Origin: Diplocarpon mali | Lineage: Eukaryota > Ascomycota > Leotiomycetes > Helotiales > Drepanopezizaceae | Direction: 5' to 3' | Assembly (NCBI GenBank): GCA_024741835.1 | Contig: JAENRP010000051.1 | Span: 1-64,000, forward strand | Length of the DNA: 64,000 bases | Part shown: in pieces, positions 13,701 through 26,955 of the stretch | Numbering within the stretch: position 1 is the stretch's first letter | How the letters are laid out: each line of letters starts with the position of its first letter | The notes under the pieces: generated by a model | The model's database searches: none | What the model was told of the DNA's origin: nothing | Seen by the model: only the letters and a program-made list of their open reading frames with translations | Position numbers and translations under genes: made by a program

Positions 13701-13993
13701 CAATCCCTCTTGTCTCCCCCCTCCAGAATCATCCTCTGTTTCCTCTTAACCAACCACCACACAGCCCCGGCCCCAAAGACGATGCCAAATGCCGCCACGG
13801 CGCCGACCCACACATCCATGAAGCAGGGCGTAAAGTCATACCTAAGCGGACTAAGGGGTCCCCAGCCTTCGCTGTTGCCACAGAAAGGTTGGTGGCGGTG
13901 ATGCGAGACGGAGGAGAGGTAGTGTGGTGATGAGAGGGAAGACGAGTGCAAGCCGCTGAGGGAGCCGGTTGAGAGGAGGCGTTGGCTGGCCAT
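7712..13993 (-). CDS. YCF1-type ABCC (MRP) transporter, vacuolar conjugate pump
   Basis: Full-size ABCC transporter expected to pump glutathione conjugates or metal complexes into the vacuole. About 13 exons. The start at 13993 begins MASQRLL and leads to the ABCC N-terminal [13 protein letters not shown] and a first membrane helix, then the rest of TMD0 and TMD1. NBD1 has Walker [10 protein letters not shown], signature LSGGQKARL and Walker [11 protein letters not shown], where Asp in place of Glu is normal for ABCC. A charged linker with RRASTAS resembles the phosphorylated R region of Ycf1. TMD2 follows, then NBD2 with [29 protein letters not shown] and the H-loop AHR. Family length, about 1500 residues, is respected. 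Special introns: 12278-12379 is 102 nt and stop-free; the acceptor side of 9890-10216 leads into a 22-nt exon (9868-9889), which is followed by a GC-AG intron at 9816-9867. The stop is TAG at 7712-7714. YCF1 versus BPT1 or another ABCC subgroup cannot be decided here. Confidence 0.93.
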
Positions 13994-15413
13994 GGCCGCT
14001 GCTTGGGCGTGCCTCGTCTGTTCTCTCGTATCGCGAGCTTGCAGTTCTTTGCTGTGGATAGATAATGCTGCTGCTCGTCTCCACTGGCCTTCTTTTCCTT
14101 TCTTTTCCGGTTTCTCGACTCTGATCCGTAACGCAGGCTGCTTATCTGTATCGCCGTCTTCCTCTTCTTCTTCTCGAGCTCGTCGCTGTGGATAGTCGTC
14201 GTTGTCACGGAGTGAATGTTGAGTTGAAAGGAGATGATCGAAAACCGTTTGTCAATCCCAAATATTCCTATACCCCAATCCGAGCTCTGGAATCAGAAGC
14301 ACAGACGTCAGAGTCGGGATTAAGCTAGCGGTACTCCGATGCATGACCGCGAAGCCCCACCTTGCTTGCTCCTCTACCGGACTGAATAACCAAATATTGA
14401 GTACAAAAAGTCCCTCCTCCTTGAGCTGGAAAGCGAACGGGAGCCTAGGGGTTTTGAACTGTTTGATGGACTTGCTTAATCGTAATATTAGCTTTCTTTG
14501 CAATATCTCATGATCATAATCAAAATCGTTGTTTCACCTCGAGCTCTGCCTCTCTATTTCGAAATGCCTTCGTCTCCGATCCCCGGACTCTCAACCCCTC
14601 CATCCAAGCTCCAGCTATACCGAGTCTGTATCAGCAGAACGTGATAGGTAGACGTCACCACTAAGCTTTGTCTAGCCGAACCACATTTACGTTACTTCCG
14701 TACAGCCAAACCCAGCTGCATTACCTCTCCTTATGGGACGATACAACCCAGAATCTTAAATGTATGGTTTAATACAAAGACTCTATTTTGATGTTCATGA
14801 CGAATAATTGAAATACTATGGTTTGAAGGTCATAGGCAAAGCCATTTAAAATTTGATAAGGATCCTACATGGATGTCACGTCAATGTTCAAAAAGCAATT
14901 AAGAGCAGCGAGCTTCATTATGGCTCTCCTGCTTAGCTCGATCCTACCAGCCTCGTTCAACTTTCAAGAATCTGCTCGCAATCTCAACACTTCAATGCAA
15001 TTTTTCTTCATTTGCTTCCTATCACACACGGACAATCTTCGTAAGCGCCCCCCCTCCCCCACCATTGTAAAAAAGTCGTAGACCCTCCCGGAATTCGAAG
15101 TCTAGAAATCCGGCCCCATCATCAAACACCCGTCTCTCCTATCTCACCTTGCGTAACCAGACAAGAAGAGAGTAAAAAGAGAAGGGCCAAGCACTCGGCC
15201 AAGCACCCCAAAGCTATCCCAGACCGGCAATGCCATGATTTCTGACCGCCACGGTCAAAGTAAGAGTAAGACAAGATTATTGTCCGTGCAAGAAAGAGAC
15301 AGCGACGGTTAAGGTTCGTCAAATCGTATGCAGGGGTATCATCCTATTGAATAAGTCGTAACACACCCAGATCTCATGTGAGTCGGGCCGCCCAACCGAT
15401 TAAGATGCGCCAT
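13994..15413. other. Intergenic, upstream of ABC transporter / downstream of bHLH gene
   Basis: Only short frames without recognisable domains. Part of it must be the promoter and 5' leader of the transporter, which reads away to the left, and the 3' end of the bHLH gene. I see no RNA gene or repeat. Confidence 0.6.
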
Positions 15414-16251
15414 CTAATTTTCGAGAGATCCATCTTCCTTCTTCGGAGCTAGCCCAGCACTTTGACATGTCTTCTTCCATGTTTCAACTTCACGCCATGC
15501 TCGCTCACACTCAGCCTTCAATTTGTCGTTACTTGCGCTTAACTCGGCGATGGCTTGTTCGGTCAGGAGTTTCTCGAGGGTCCACTTCTCAATATTTTGA
15601 GTCTCGTTCTCCTTCAATTGTGTGATGAATTGTACTGCGCGTTGGAGGATGGAACCCTTATTCTTCTCACAACCGGGGACTATCTTGGCCAACTCATTGA
15701 TGCCCTCGTTGATAGTCTCTCTGCGACGACGCTCAACTGCGATTATGATTAGCGCATATTTGCAGGCGAAGTATCAATATAGACGTACCCTCCTTGTGAT
15801 TGTCCTTGCGGACCTTATGCCACTCATCAGATCCAACAGCTGGCTTTCGGCGGCTTATTTCCTCCGTGGCTCGACCATATAGAGGGAATCCATCATTGCT
15901 GTTATCCATGAAGGAACCGTCCTGTTCGTCGGATCCTTGAGTAGCGAATGAAACGTCGGTAGGTTGAGGAACGGTCATAGTCGGGTAGATACCAGCCAGC
16001 GCAGCAGCAGCAGTCGACGCATGCTCAGCAGAGCCGTTATGGTCTTGGCCGTGCTGGTGCAGGCTGTTATAATCCTGGAGCGCCTCAACGTCCTGCTGAT
16101 CGTTGCTAGCATTGTTGGGCGAGATTCGCTTGTTGTTACCTCGTCGCGTGTCATCAGCTGATTCAGAGTCCCGCTTCCGCTTCTGAGAGCCATCGTCGCG
16201 CATGGAGTTGGCAACCTCTTGCAAACCTTGTTCAAGATCCATGTCCGACAT
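15414..16251 (-). CDS. Cbf1-like bHLH transcription factor
   Basis: Two exons (16251-15789 and 15736-15414) joined across a 52-nt intron give 261 residues. The N-terminal half is acidic and low in complexity, with a basic KRKR patch. The bHLH begins at about residue 148 with DEWHKVRKDNHKE, and the splice completes VERRRRETIN. Glu in HKEVERRRR is the residue that reads the CANNTG E-box. Helix 2 is GSILQRAVQFITQLK, followed by EKWTLEKLLTEQAI and a leucine-rich coiled coil. This order, including the WTL(E/Q)KLL segment right after the HLH, matches the yeast Cbf1/CPF1 type, which binds CACGTG at sulfur-metabolism promoters and, in yeast, at centromeres. The start MSDMDLEQG lies just upstream of a well-formed frame. 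A centromeric role in this fungus is not implied by the sequence. Confidence 0.88.
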
Positions 16252-18672
16252 CTTGGCCGCTATGCTTAAATCCTGACGAACCTTGCGATATGATTCGTAG
16301 GTATTGGGAGGATTAGGTTCCGAGAGGCGCAGATGATCTCAATGGGTTATCGGGAAGATTTAAGGCTGAACCTGTTCTTTCCGAGCGACAGATGACGTGA
16401 TCTACCAGTCTCTGTACAGGTCCAAAACTCGAAGTACTGCGATCCCCAGTTCCTTAAGAATTTTGCTGGTTCGCGGCGTAGGTGTTCTCGAAACCGCTCC
16501 GCTGCAGTGGTTTGTTCGGTATTCTACAGCAACGAATGCTTTTGTACCCGTCGCAGTTGAACCTAGGAGGTCAGCACGTGTCATTGCAGATGAGGTACCA
16601 CATAGCGATGGAAGTCTTCATGCGCTTGGGGTGGGGGGTGGAGATGGCCATTCATTGCTCCTGGCGATACCTCCCACTCGACAGGTCATGTCCGGGGATC
16701 GCAACGACGTGCTGGCGCGGTACAGGGCGAAGCCTGACCCAGCTGCTGTCTGCAAGCAGAAACATTGTTTGATGGGCGCGCAGTACAAAAGCGACGATTC
16801 CTCCCGGGTCGGCGTGATGCGACAATGAAGGGAAGAAGCAGAAGCAGTTCGGTGTTGGCGACGAGTGACAGGCGTAGCGCGTTGGGAGTTTGGCCAACGG
16901 GCGCCGCGGGTATGTCCGGGCACTGGAGCACCTAACGAGAGATCGTGACCTCCAAAGGGTCGCGTGGGAATGAACCGCTGTGCCATGACCGAAGCTATGT
17001 AGCACGAAAGACCGAGCAGGAAGTTTGCAGCGACGCGACAGAGAGGGAAGACATTTCTGGGAAAGGGGGGGAGAAGAAAGCACGTGTGCTTACCTGGCTA
17101 TCTTTCTATCTGATCTGATATGGTTGCGATCTCGTCTCCAGCCGCTCCTCTGCGATGCGACGCGACTGATATCTGTGGCACCGCGTCGAATATTGCAATA
17201 GCTTCGAGAACTCCAGAGAATTCCGACGGAATCAAAAGATGTTCTGATCGAGCGCAACGGGGACTTGAAGACGATATCTCTCAGGAGAGGGGTTGCAGTC
17301 GATGGGGGGGGGCGTGTAGTCAGCAGACCTCGAACGTGACCACGATGCGTGACTCTTGAGGATCACGAGCTTTCGAGTCGAGCGTGAATTGGCCAACAAC
17401 AACCAGGATGAGGATGATCTCGAGAAGCAGGTTGGCGAGATTGATGTTGGCGAGGCAGCTTTCACACCCTCTTGAAGTCGAGATGAATGAACGAAGCCGC
17501 GTTCTGCTTGAAATGTCGCAGAGAGAGGTTTTTCTTTCGGTTTTCACGTGGGCTGTCATGTGTTCTTATGAAGTCCAGAGGGTGGTGGGCCTAAGAGCAC
17601 GCGCTAGTCTCGGCTAGGCTTAGATGGTCAGATCTTCTCCGCAGGCTAGAGCGAGGGTCAAGGCTTGAGAGGTTAAAAAACATTGATTCACTCCGACCAA
17701 GTTACATTCTGTCATGTCGGGGGAGTCTGCTCGAAATGATGGACCTCCTGAACGCCTACACGCAGCAATTATATTACCTACTCTATCCGGAGAGCTGGAT
17801 CTGACTCACTGCTTCTCAAGTCCAGCGTTCGGCAGAAGCGCACCTCCGGTCTTCTTGACTGCCGTACAGAGGCACGATGTCTAATGAGAGGCTGGAATGA
17901 ATGTCAACCTGGTCAGAAACCACTGTCGAATTAAGGTGCTGTGGGATGGTACCCTTCCACTGTGTACACTGGACCTCTTGGTCGGAAAATAGTCTATTGT
18001 GCAATAGCCCCGTACTAGTTTCTTCCTGACTCGAGCAGAAGTTAGATACGATACAAGCATTCGACCGACTCCAGGTACACTTCTTTGTAACCTCGAGGAG
18101 TCAATATTTGGCAGCTATCATTGTAGATGTAAGCGGAGAGCCCGGGAAGTGTCCAGTTAATCTAGCCTGTAAGTCCTCACGATATCTTCAGAGATAGGTG
18201 AGTATGATGCCTCGTCTAGAGAGCCCCTCTTGATAACCTAGGAAATTTCCAGGAGCTACCTTGGGTACCTCTATGTACCTATGTACGACTATTACTATGG
18301 TACAGCGGGTATCTTTTACTCCCTGTTTTCTTAGTACTAACCCCTTTTTCTTGAAAATCAATCATAGCGGAAGAAAATCAGTCAGAGGAATAACTAGCCG
18401 CTAGATTAGCATATGTAGAGGGAAGGTTGTGCAGCTTTTCCTTTGATTATCCTCGTAAACTGTAAGAATGATAAGGTGTGGAAGTTCGAATCTCTAGGCC
18501 CTCCTTGTTGACTTGAGATGGGGTACAAGACAACTACTGTACCACGGTAGAATCTCACAGTAAAGCCAGCCATCACATTACCCGAGTCACCCTATCGGTT
18601 ATCGCAACCGAGTTCGACACCCCGTCATCAAGAGCTCCCGAGGTAGCAACCGCAACAGCTCCTCAACCCAAG
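16252..18672. other. Intergenic between divergent bHLH and FYV10 genes
   Basis: About 2.4 kb upstream of both neighbours. Several frames of 60 to 140 codons overlap on both strands around 16400-17600, but none shows a domain, a signal peptide or a convincing intron structure. The segment 18060-18560 is AT-richer. I can assign nothing here beyond promoter DNA. Confidence 0.55.
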
Positions 18673-20087
18673 ATGGCAGACCATATAACGTCAAAAATAA
18701 ATCCCGAGACCCATCTTATTCTCGTACCTACTCTTTCATTTACTTCCCTCCACCTCATCGTCAACTGACAACCCGCAGGATCAACCCCTTCTGCGCCTAC
18801 CCTTCGAGCTCCTTCGCAAGAACTTCAAGACTGCCCACTTCAATGTAGAAAAGGACAGTACTTACGTCAAGAGCACTCTTAAAGAAACAGCTCTTACCTC
18901 GCAATCTGCCGCTACATCCTCATCCGCCGAAGTCCTCAAGAATGTTGACTCTATGCTCACCCGCATGCGCGGCCTGAAGCGCAAACTGGCCGCCTCTGCC
19001 GAGGAAGAAGCGCGGCTGCACCAGCAATCTGCGAGCAGGATACGACATCTGGGGGAGTTATATGGAATGCAAAGTCTAGACGATGTGAAGTATGAGGAGT
19101 GGAGTAGGACACGACTGGATAGGTTGTTAGTAGATTATCTGTTGAGGAATGGATATAAAGATAGCGCAGGCGCACTGGCAAGAGAGAAAGGAATCGAGGA
19201 CTTGGTGGATGTGGAGACGTTTGTACAAGTGGGGAGAATACGGGAGAGTCTGCAAAGAGGGAGGACACAAGAGGCGTTGGCTTGGTGCCAGGAGAATAAG
19301 AAGGAGTTGCGACGGATGGAGGTATGTGTTGCCTTCGAATGGTTTCAAAATTCTAACTCACACGCTTGACAGAGCAATCTAGAGTTCATGCTGCGGTTCC
19401 AGCAGTACATTGAATTAGTACGGAGTCAGGACCACGCGAAGCTATTGGAGAGTATCGGGCACGCGAAGAAATATCTACTACCGTTCAGGGAGGCGTACCC
19501 GAGGGAAGTGCAGCAGGCTTGTGGACTATTGGCCTTTCCCCCTGGGACAAGGGCAGAAGCATATTCCGTGAATCCCCTACCAACTCCGTCTAGCCATCTC
19601 AAATATCCACCTCAGGAACTAACACTATCTCCCACAGGACCTCTACTCACCAACACGCTGGACTACCCTGTCCAACCTCTTCACCAGCACACATAACACG
19701 CTGCTCTCCCTCCCCTCAGTCCCGCTCCTCCACATTGCCCTATCCGCCGGTCTCTCTGCCCTCAAAACGCCCTCCTGCCATTCCACAACCCCCTCCACAA
19801 CCTCCACCACCTCCATCTCCCCGACATCCTCTTCCTCCCTCACAACCTCCGTATGTCCTATCTGCAGCACCGAACTCAACGATCTCGCCCGCAACGTGCC
19901 ATATGCCCATCACACGACTTCCCATGTCGAGAGCGACCTAGTGTTGCTGCCGAACGGGTGCGTGTATGGCATGCAGAGGCTCGAGGAATATAGTCGCAAG
20001 GCGGGCACGGAGAAGGGGAAGGTCAAGGATCTGAGGGGTAAGGAGGAATACGAGGTGGCAGGATTAAAGAAAGTTTTCATCTCGTAG
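18673..20087 (+). CDS. FYV10: FYV10/GID9 (MAEA-like) subunit of the GID/CTLH ubiquitin ligase
   Basis: Four exons (18673-18723, 18779-19321, 19373-19567, 19638-20087) give 412 residues, the usual size for this family. The start reads [15 protein letters not shown], then [18 protein letters not shown] across a 55-nt intron, the conserved N-terminus of fungal Fyv10. A LisH motif follows ([19 protein letters not shown]), then CTLH and CRA helices ([38 protein letters not shown]). At the C-terminus [10 protein letters not shown] and the PNGCVYG segment form the degenerate GID-type RING. In yeast this subunit pairs with Gid2/Rmd5 to form the catalytic RING module that degrades gluconeogenic enzymes. 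The gene converges on SWC5 with about 600 bp between stops. Confidence 0.93.
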
Positions 20088-20693
20088 CGGAAATTTAGTC
20101 GTTTATTTGACGGTGTTGTTTTCGTATGCCCTTTAGTCTCTGACCGTCTTCTTGCTGTTGTGTGTTGAGCATTGGATCTACAATCTGGAACTCCACACGA
20201 TGAAGATAATCAAGCGGGGTACTCCAAAACACCCTTCTCTCCCCCATGCCGCTTCTCTCCTACTCGATTGACTTTCATCTGTAGACACATCCAGACACCA
20301 AGCCGAAAAACCTATGAGCCACTGAATAGTGATAAAATCGCGCGGCTTTTACTTTACTGTGACCGTGGACTGACAGGTTCCTATAGCTCTCGTTAGGAAG
20401 TATGAGAAGATTCCGGAGAAATCTTCTCACCCTGGAAGGAGACATGGCTTGAGAGTGCGAAATAAGTGTTTCGCAGCTCTCGGTGCCATCAGCGGTGGTT
20501 TTCCAGGTCTGGATCTTCCATACAGCTGCTCTAGTCGTTAGGAGGTGGGCACTTCAAGCCCGGCGCTCCATCCGTGGTTTTCGCGAGTCCCGAGATAAGT
20601 AGATATGCCTCTTCAGTCCAAGACAATTAGCCTGCGTGATCTCGACGCCCAGCTTGCTAACGAGTCAATCGTAAACCAACAATCCCGCCATCT

Positions 20694-21805
20694 TCAAACA
20701 GGCAACCCCCTCGCTCTCCTGGCATCATCTTCCTTCTTCTGCTCCACCCTAGCAAGGAACTCCTGCCTCGCCTTATACGCGCCCTTACTCTTGCCAGCCG
20801 CATCCAACTCATCCGCAATGCCCTCCTTGTCTACAAAGCCCGCCCAGTCCATCGCGCTCTTCTCCACCGTATTAAATTTCTTCACCTTCGCCTGCCCCGC
20901 CAGTAGCTGCACATCGCTCTCCCTCCTCGACCCAAAGAACAAGTCCGTTCTTTGCGGTAAGCCTTCGATCACAGGCTCGAAGACTGACCGCCGGGCTTTC
21001 TTCAAGGGACGCTTGGGTTTGGTGAAGGGAGAGTCTTCTGGAGGGGGTGAGGTGGCACTGGGTAGAGGTTGGGAGGCGAGAAAGAGCTTGGCTTCTGCCG
21101 AGTTGCGATGCACCAGCTTCTGTTCCGTGTGGATTTTACCAGCGAAATTGTAGGTACGTTTAATCATTACCATGGACTCGGGGCCATCGTTGAGTATGCT
21201 TGCGGAGTGTTCCTCTAATCCGGTATTTAGTAGTGCGGGGCTGGTACGTTGCAGTTCGGGGCTTGATGGACGGGCGGGAGCAAGGAGTAAGGACTGTTCA
21301 GTCGTGGGCTGTAGAGGGGGCGTGATTGGTTTCCCGGATATCATTGCTTGCCAGACGGCCTCGACGTCGATTGTTGCTGTTGAGGTATTGGCTAAGGGTT
21401 TTCTTTCAAGTCTCCTACTATCAATCAGCACTGGTTCTGCGGTTATGGTAACGGTCGCACAAACTCTTGAGCGCGCTGACTCCTCGTCTTAATCAATCCT
21501 CCCTCACCCCCCTCATCCTCTAATTCCTCTACACTCTTGCCCTTCTTCTTACGCCGCGTCTTCGCCCCCTTCTCTATTATCGCCTCGTCGCCCGAATTTT
21601 CAAAGCCCAAGTCCTCTGCCTCTTCATCCTGTGCTCGTTTCCTCTTATTCGGTGTAGGGTTTTTTATTGTCGCTGTAGGGTCTTCAATCTCTGAATCCTC
21701 ATCCGATGACTCCTCCGGGCCTGCGGTGGGCGCATCATCGGGCGCGAAGTCGGAGTCCTCTTCGGAAGCGTACTCATCGTCGCTGGGGACGATTGCTGGT
21801 GGCAT
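20694..21805 (-). CDS. SWC5: SWC5, BCNT-domain subunit of the SWR1 chromatin remodeller
   Basis: Two exons (21805-21465 and 21414-20694) joined over a 50-nt intron give 353 residues. The first exon encodes the acidic, disordered N-terminus (SDDEYASEEDSDF, ESSDEDSE) followed by a basic stretch. The splice restores SQRAQERLERKPLA. The C-terminus carries the BCNT-C domain: TYNFAGKIHTE, then SAMDWAGFVDKEGI, ELDAAGKSKGAY and ARQEFLARVE, where the WAGFVDKEGI block is diagnostic. Swc5 binds H2A-H2B through its acidic region and is needed for SWR1-catalysed H2A.Z exchange. The product is nuclear. Confidence 0.92.
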
Positions 21806-24800
21806 GTTGGCTAGGATATTGTTGTTGATGAAATAGTAAAGTTACGCGACGAGGCTGTGGATGCAACAATTCAAGAACCCCTAAAAGAAGCCCGTGCTTA
21901 CCGAGGGCTTCGCTTCGAACGCGTCCTCACGCGATTACGTCTTCAGGTCATCTCCACAGTTGACTACATATCATTCATGTATTCTGGCTTCGATCACGAC
22001 TGAGTTGTCTAATCAGCGAGGAAACTATGTCGGTTTGAAAAGGGTGAGCAAAAATAATATAACTAATCAGAACGAAGGTATAGGATCTGCAGCATTGGGC
22101 AAATTACTGGTACCAGGCCGATGAAAGCTGCACGGCTTCAAGATCAAAGGGAAGCGACCCAGGCTCTAGCAGTCATAGGATGTACCTTTGTCAAGCCAAC
22201 ATCTAAATGCTCGTACCGTTCGTGGTTGCACTGATGAGCCCGTGCTAACAAATTAAGGCATGGGAGCATGTTTTCAAGGCAAACTTGAGATGACTCCCGC
22301 TTGTTCGAGTTTTTTTTCTGATACGATGGTCTGAAGGCTGCTACCAATCATTCATATACATATCGTATATCGATATGTGCGAAGCTATTTTCGAATTACT
22401 GCACATCCTTCCGCCGAAAACAATGCTTAAATTGCTCTTGGATATGACACTTGCTCAGCACACTTCCATGCATCCATCACCGACAAAAACAAAATTTCTC
22501 CAAAGTGCAGCCAAAATCCATTAACAAATTCTAAATACAGTTAATCTCTTGGTTCCAGAGCCAAATTAGTAAGCTCGTAGTCACTATCACCAACCTAAGT
22601 TGCTCGTAGCATGCGCGCTCTTTAATCTTTCCGAACTCTAGGTGGACCTATGAACCGTTCATACCAGGCTTATTGCAATTATTCAAGCTGGCTTCAGCCA
22701 AACTTCTAGATAATCTATAGGTGTACCTCCGTATCCGCTTTCTGTGCGATTGTTGAAATCGAGCCAGCCGGTTGGCTGTTAGGTGAGGAAACGGAGCCGC
22801 CATTTTCTGTAGCCGGTAAGGAGACCATTCAAGCACTGTCGAGCTTTCTCTGTCTGGGAAGTGGCAATTTCACGGCGGTATGGGAGGAAACTTCCCCTGT
22901 TCTTGAATGTTTCTGCGAAATAGGTTGTGGTTAACAAGCCTTCTCCAGAGCCAGAGACAAGCTAGATTCTGCTGTCAACTGTTGTACGGCTGTTGGTTAG
23001 TCCTCCCCGATTTCAAAGTTCTGTACCCTGCCGTGTTTGCTCGTTTCTTCTGACTGGTGATCTATCTAACGTTATGATGTCGTCGCCCTCGATCAGGGAA
23101 GCTGATATGTGAATGTGAATGTGCATGCATTTGTCCGGAGCAGCTCTCTGCTGGTTTACAATTCCTCTGGTTTACTAAGCCAAGGCTGTAGCTGCCCCTG
23201 TAAATAACTAGCTCCCTCCCTCAGGATGGTGGTTTACATGGTATCCCCAATAGTCATCACTACCCTACCGACCTGGAATCAGATACCCTACGCCAAGGTT
23301 CCCGATTCCACGGCATCATCTTTACCAACCCCTCTTGGAGGATCCGTATCCACGGCTCACAAAGATACTGAACCACTAGCGATCTTGGAGCCGGACCTTT
23401 GCAGGCTTGTTCGCTTCCAAAACCAGTCATTGGAAAAAGGCCGTCAACTGATATTACTTAGAAGCCAAGGAAGGTTGCAAGGCTTATGATCTTGATGGTA
23501 CGGCTAGGCTAAGGAGAACCTAAGATAGCCAAATTAAGAAAAAGCGCGGGTGCTTAGGAGGTTTCTGCATAAATATGGAAGCATGGCTCACAGGGTGCTT
23601 GATCTAAGTCCGCTTTTGAAAATTGTCGGCATGCGAAATCTAGTCTACAGCCTCCTTTTACACCCAAAAATTCCGAAATGCACAGCATTGTATCGGTACT
23701 GAAATTCTCGCCGAAACCCAATACTTGATATCTCTTCCCATCCTATAACACTGTGCATCGTTACGCCCAACTCAGCATATTAGGCACCGAGTTAGTAATG
23801 ACTATGCCTCGCTCTTGGGAAAGGAAGAACCAATCAGAGATCCTCGCAAATCCACATTCTCCTATATTGTACGCGTGTTGAAAAGAGACAGTCAGGCAAA
23901 TCCCACCTTCTGCGTCGGGATTTCTGCAATACATCTTCGGCCCGTGATCCAAGTCTATTTTGATTAGTACAACGCAAAGCCATTTCGCCAGAGGCCGAGC
24001 CGAGACCTGCAAGGCTAGAAAAGCATCATCTGGAACAGTGAGTTGGATCTTTGAACGTGAACATACCGAAAGACCGCACGAGTAAAATGCACCCGAATCA
24101 GACTGGAGTCTTCTTTGTATAGAATCCAAGATACGGCTTTGATCCCGCTTCGCTTCAGAGGGATTATGAACATACGGCGTAAAACAGTTCCGTCCCATGA
24201 TATTCCACAGCCTAGTATCTGCTAACTGATCCCGCCCGACCTCAGCGTCCGACAGACCTCCCTTCACTCGGATCTCTCGCAAGACTGCCATGCCCTCCCA
24301 CACATCCCAGCTTCCCCAGGTCTCATCCAGCCCCTGTCCCCGACACCAGCATGGTCTACCCGTACTCTTGGAACAGCTACCTCGGATGCACCCAGCAGGC
24401 AAGCAGCGTACGGTTTGCAGTTGATCAAATCGATCAGTCAACAACCCTAAGCGAGAGCGAGGCCGAAAGACCGCCGTGGCTTGATCTGCTACTTACTCGG
24501 CACCGAGGACCTCGTTGGGAACCTACGGTCCCAGCCTCAGTCCTGCGCGTGTCGTCTGAATAGAAGGCGCCCAGATCTTCCTTGGCGTTTGGCTACTCTG
24601 GTATAATCAATTGGATCGGATCGGATCGGATCTCCTGCTTGGCGATAGCAGATCTGCCGCAGTGCCGGTTTCATATACCCGTGCTATCAAAGCTCGCTCC
24701 ACATTCTAAAAAGGATCTCTTCCCGATATACATACGCCGACAATAGCCTGGCGAAACATTAGCAACTCGGCCTTCCTAGCCCACGCCTCTGGTTAGCGAC

Positions 24801-26955
24801 TTGGAAAACGTCAGTCGTGATGCAGGTAAGAAACAGCACAACGTGATCTATGGGCTGTGAGTATGATCGTTTCCTCTTGCAGTCAACAGTACACAAAGAC
24901 ACGAAGGGAAATCTTTCACACTGCGTCTACTCAGCAACAGCACCCGGCAGCATGAGCCAAGTAGAAAGCGTCGCAGTTTTAGTCAAGCTGTCACCCCCTT
25001 TTGCTCTATACAAGCGTCGAATCCAACGCGCCGCGTGTAATAACCTCCGCATTACTAGCTACAGCGATCAATGCCTAGTCCTGAAACCAAGTACGCACTC
25101 CTTAATCTCCATCACACGCTCTTACACATGGCTTTCTCGCGCCGAGTTCGAACCAGCTTGGGATGTCACGTAAAATACCTCCAGGTGCGCTTTGCTATCA
25201 CGTAAGCTGCTGGCTATCCATGTCGACTTGTCTGGTGCTGTACGTAGTAGATATCTTAGACCCGTTCCGGACGTGCGCACTTCTTCATAGGGTTGTGCGT
25301 CGAGTCGCCATCTGCGGATTCCGACTGATTCTGTACCTTGGATGTAGAGATAACGCTAGCAATACAAAGTAAGGGCAGGATCTCTGTACGTACTGTATGT
25401 CAAGGCACGTGATATATAGCTGGTCTGCTAGAGCTTCGATTCTGACGCTGAGATGGTGAATTTAGAGCTTACTTATTGGTTATTATACCGCGTGCGACGT
25501 CTTTTTTTTTAGCTTTCCTTTTTTAGTCTTTAGTCGAATTGTTTTTCATCGGTTTGTGTAAGACTATATAGGATAATATGTAATCAAAGCCATACGCCTC
25601 CTGCCTCGCCCCAAGCCCACTGCTCCAAGTCATTATCAATATCCAAATGCATCCAAATCATCAACTACTCTTCTAATTGTCAACTCTTCTATACTTTCAC
25701 CCAAGTAACCCCTCCATACCAGAACCTTTTTTGGACTACTTATATCATCTAACCAACCCACCTAACAAAAGACTTCCCATCACAGCCCCTTTCCCCTCTC
25801 TTTCGCCCCTTGCTCTCATTTACCAGTCTAAAAAAATTAAACACCCCGCCCTCTCCCATCATCGCAACCATCTTGAGAAAACATCAAATAAACCAAAACG
25901 AACCGGAGCAGATCTGATCAGATCTCCCTTCCCCGATTCTGTCCCATCCGAGTCCGAGTCAGAGAACGAGCCGAGCCGAACTCGGGGCCTCGCTTACTTT
26001 CGTAGCACAAAACAAAAAACAGATCAAATCAAATCAAACCAAACCAAACCAAACCAGATCACTCACACCGCAGTACATAAACCCAATCAAACCCCCAAGC
26101 AAAACTCAGAACCAGATCAGATCAAATCATATATATATATATATATACATAAAAGCAAGATCAGCTCGAACCCACCACAACTAAACACGACGCATCTTCC
26201 AAACCCAGCCTGAAAACCCAGGTGCAGAGGCCGTCCGAAAAAAAGCAGCTTGAGAACGCAAGGACACCACACGCTAAAACAAGAACACATCACGAGAACA
26301 AAGAGGGGCCAGGACGCACCAGCACAAGCACAAGGCCAGTTCGTTTCCTCACCCTCTTCCTGTCCTCTCCCATCTCCATTCGTACAGATACCTGCCTTGC
26401 CTACCTCATCTCACCCCCTCCCTACCTCACTGACCAGACCCTGTCCTACCTGGCTTACCGGGTACCTAGTGACCTAGTTACAGCACCGGCATAACGCGGG
26501 GCTTCCTCGCAACTTAGCCACGTAGCCACCCAGCAGCAGAGCAATAGCCGGATGCTCTCGTCTAATCGGATCTGACCTGAGATGCATACATACACTTGCA
26601 CTTGTCGAATTCCGCTAGAGAGAGTACGGCTAGAGGGTACAGCTAGGTAAGTAGGTAGTCGATAGACAATCAAGTACTTAAAAAGCCATCCCTTCTACAG
26701 AGCTTTGCTGGGACCACGAGACCGAGACCATCCGTGGTATAGCCGTGTGATATATTAATATCTTGATCTATATTCTCTGTAATGTCATCTCATGTCATGT
26801 AACTTAATCTCATACCATAAACCCTGGCGCCAGCAGTACCGTTGATCCTTTTACTTTTCTTAACATGAACTCCATACTCCCTCCCCATTTCCCTCCATTT
26901 CATTCACGTCGTTCGCTATTTGCGCCTACTCCCTCCCCTTCCAAGAGAAACTCGT
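21806..26955. other. Long intergenic region with scattered simple repeats
   Basis: Roughly 5 kb with no recognised gene. A 227-codon frame on the minus strand at 23761-24444 lacks any motif. GGATC is repeated four to five times near 24612-24635. Around 26020-26060 CAAAC units are repeated, and an AT tract lies at 26129-26148. Base composition shifts from AT-rich (22-25.6 kb) to C-rich (25.6-26.5 kb). The C-rich part may be the trailer of an unrecognised transcript or part of the region 3' of the MFS gene. Confidence 0.5.
26129..26149. repeat. AT dinucleotide microsatellite
   Basis: About ten uninterrupted AT units in non-coding DNA, next to CAAAT/CAAAC-type repeats. Confidence 0.8.

Noticed and set aside
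16397..17083. Overlapping open frames of 120 to 143 codons on both strands
   Set aside because: Mutual overlap, Arg/Ser/Pro-rich composition and no recognisable family.
23761..24444. 227-codon minus-strand open frame
   Set aside because: No motif, no signal peptide or membrane pattern and no neighbouring exons; kept out of the gene list, though it could be a lineage-specific gene.
25140..25175. GTTCGAACC resembling a tRNA B box
   Set aside because: No A box at the right distance and no pairing acceptor stem.
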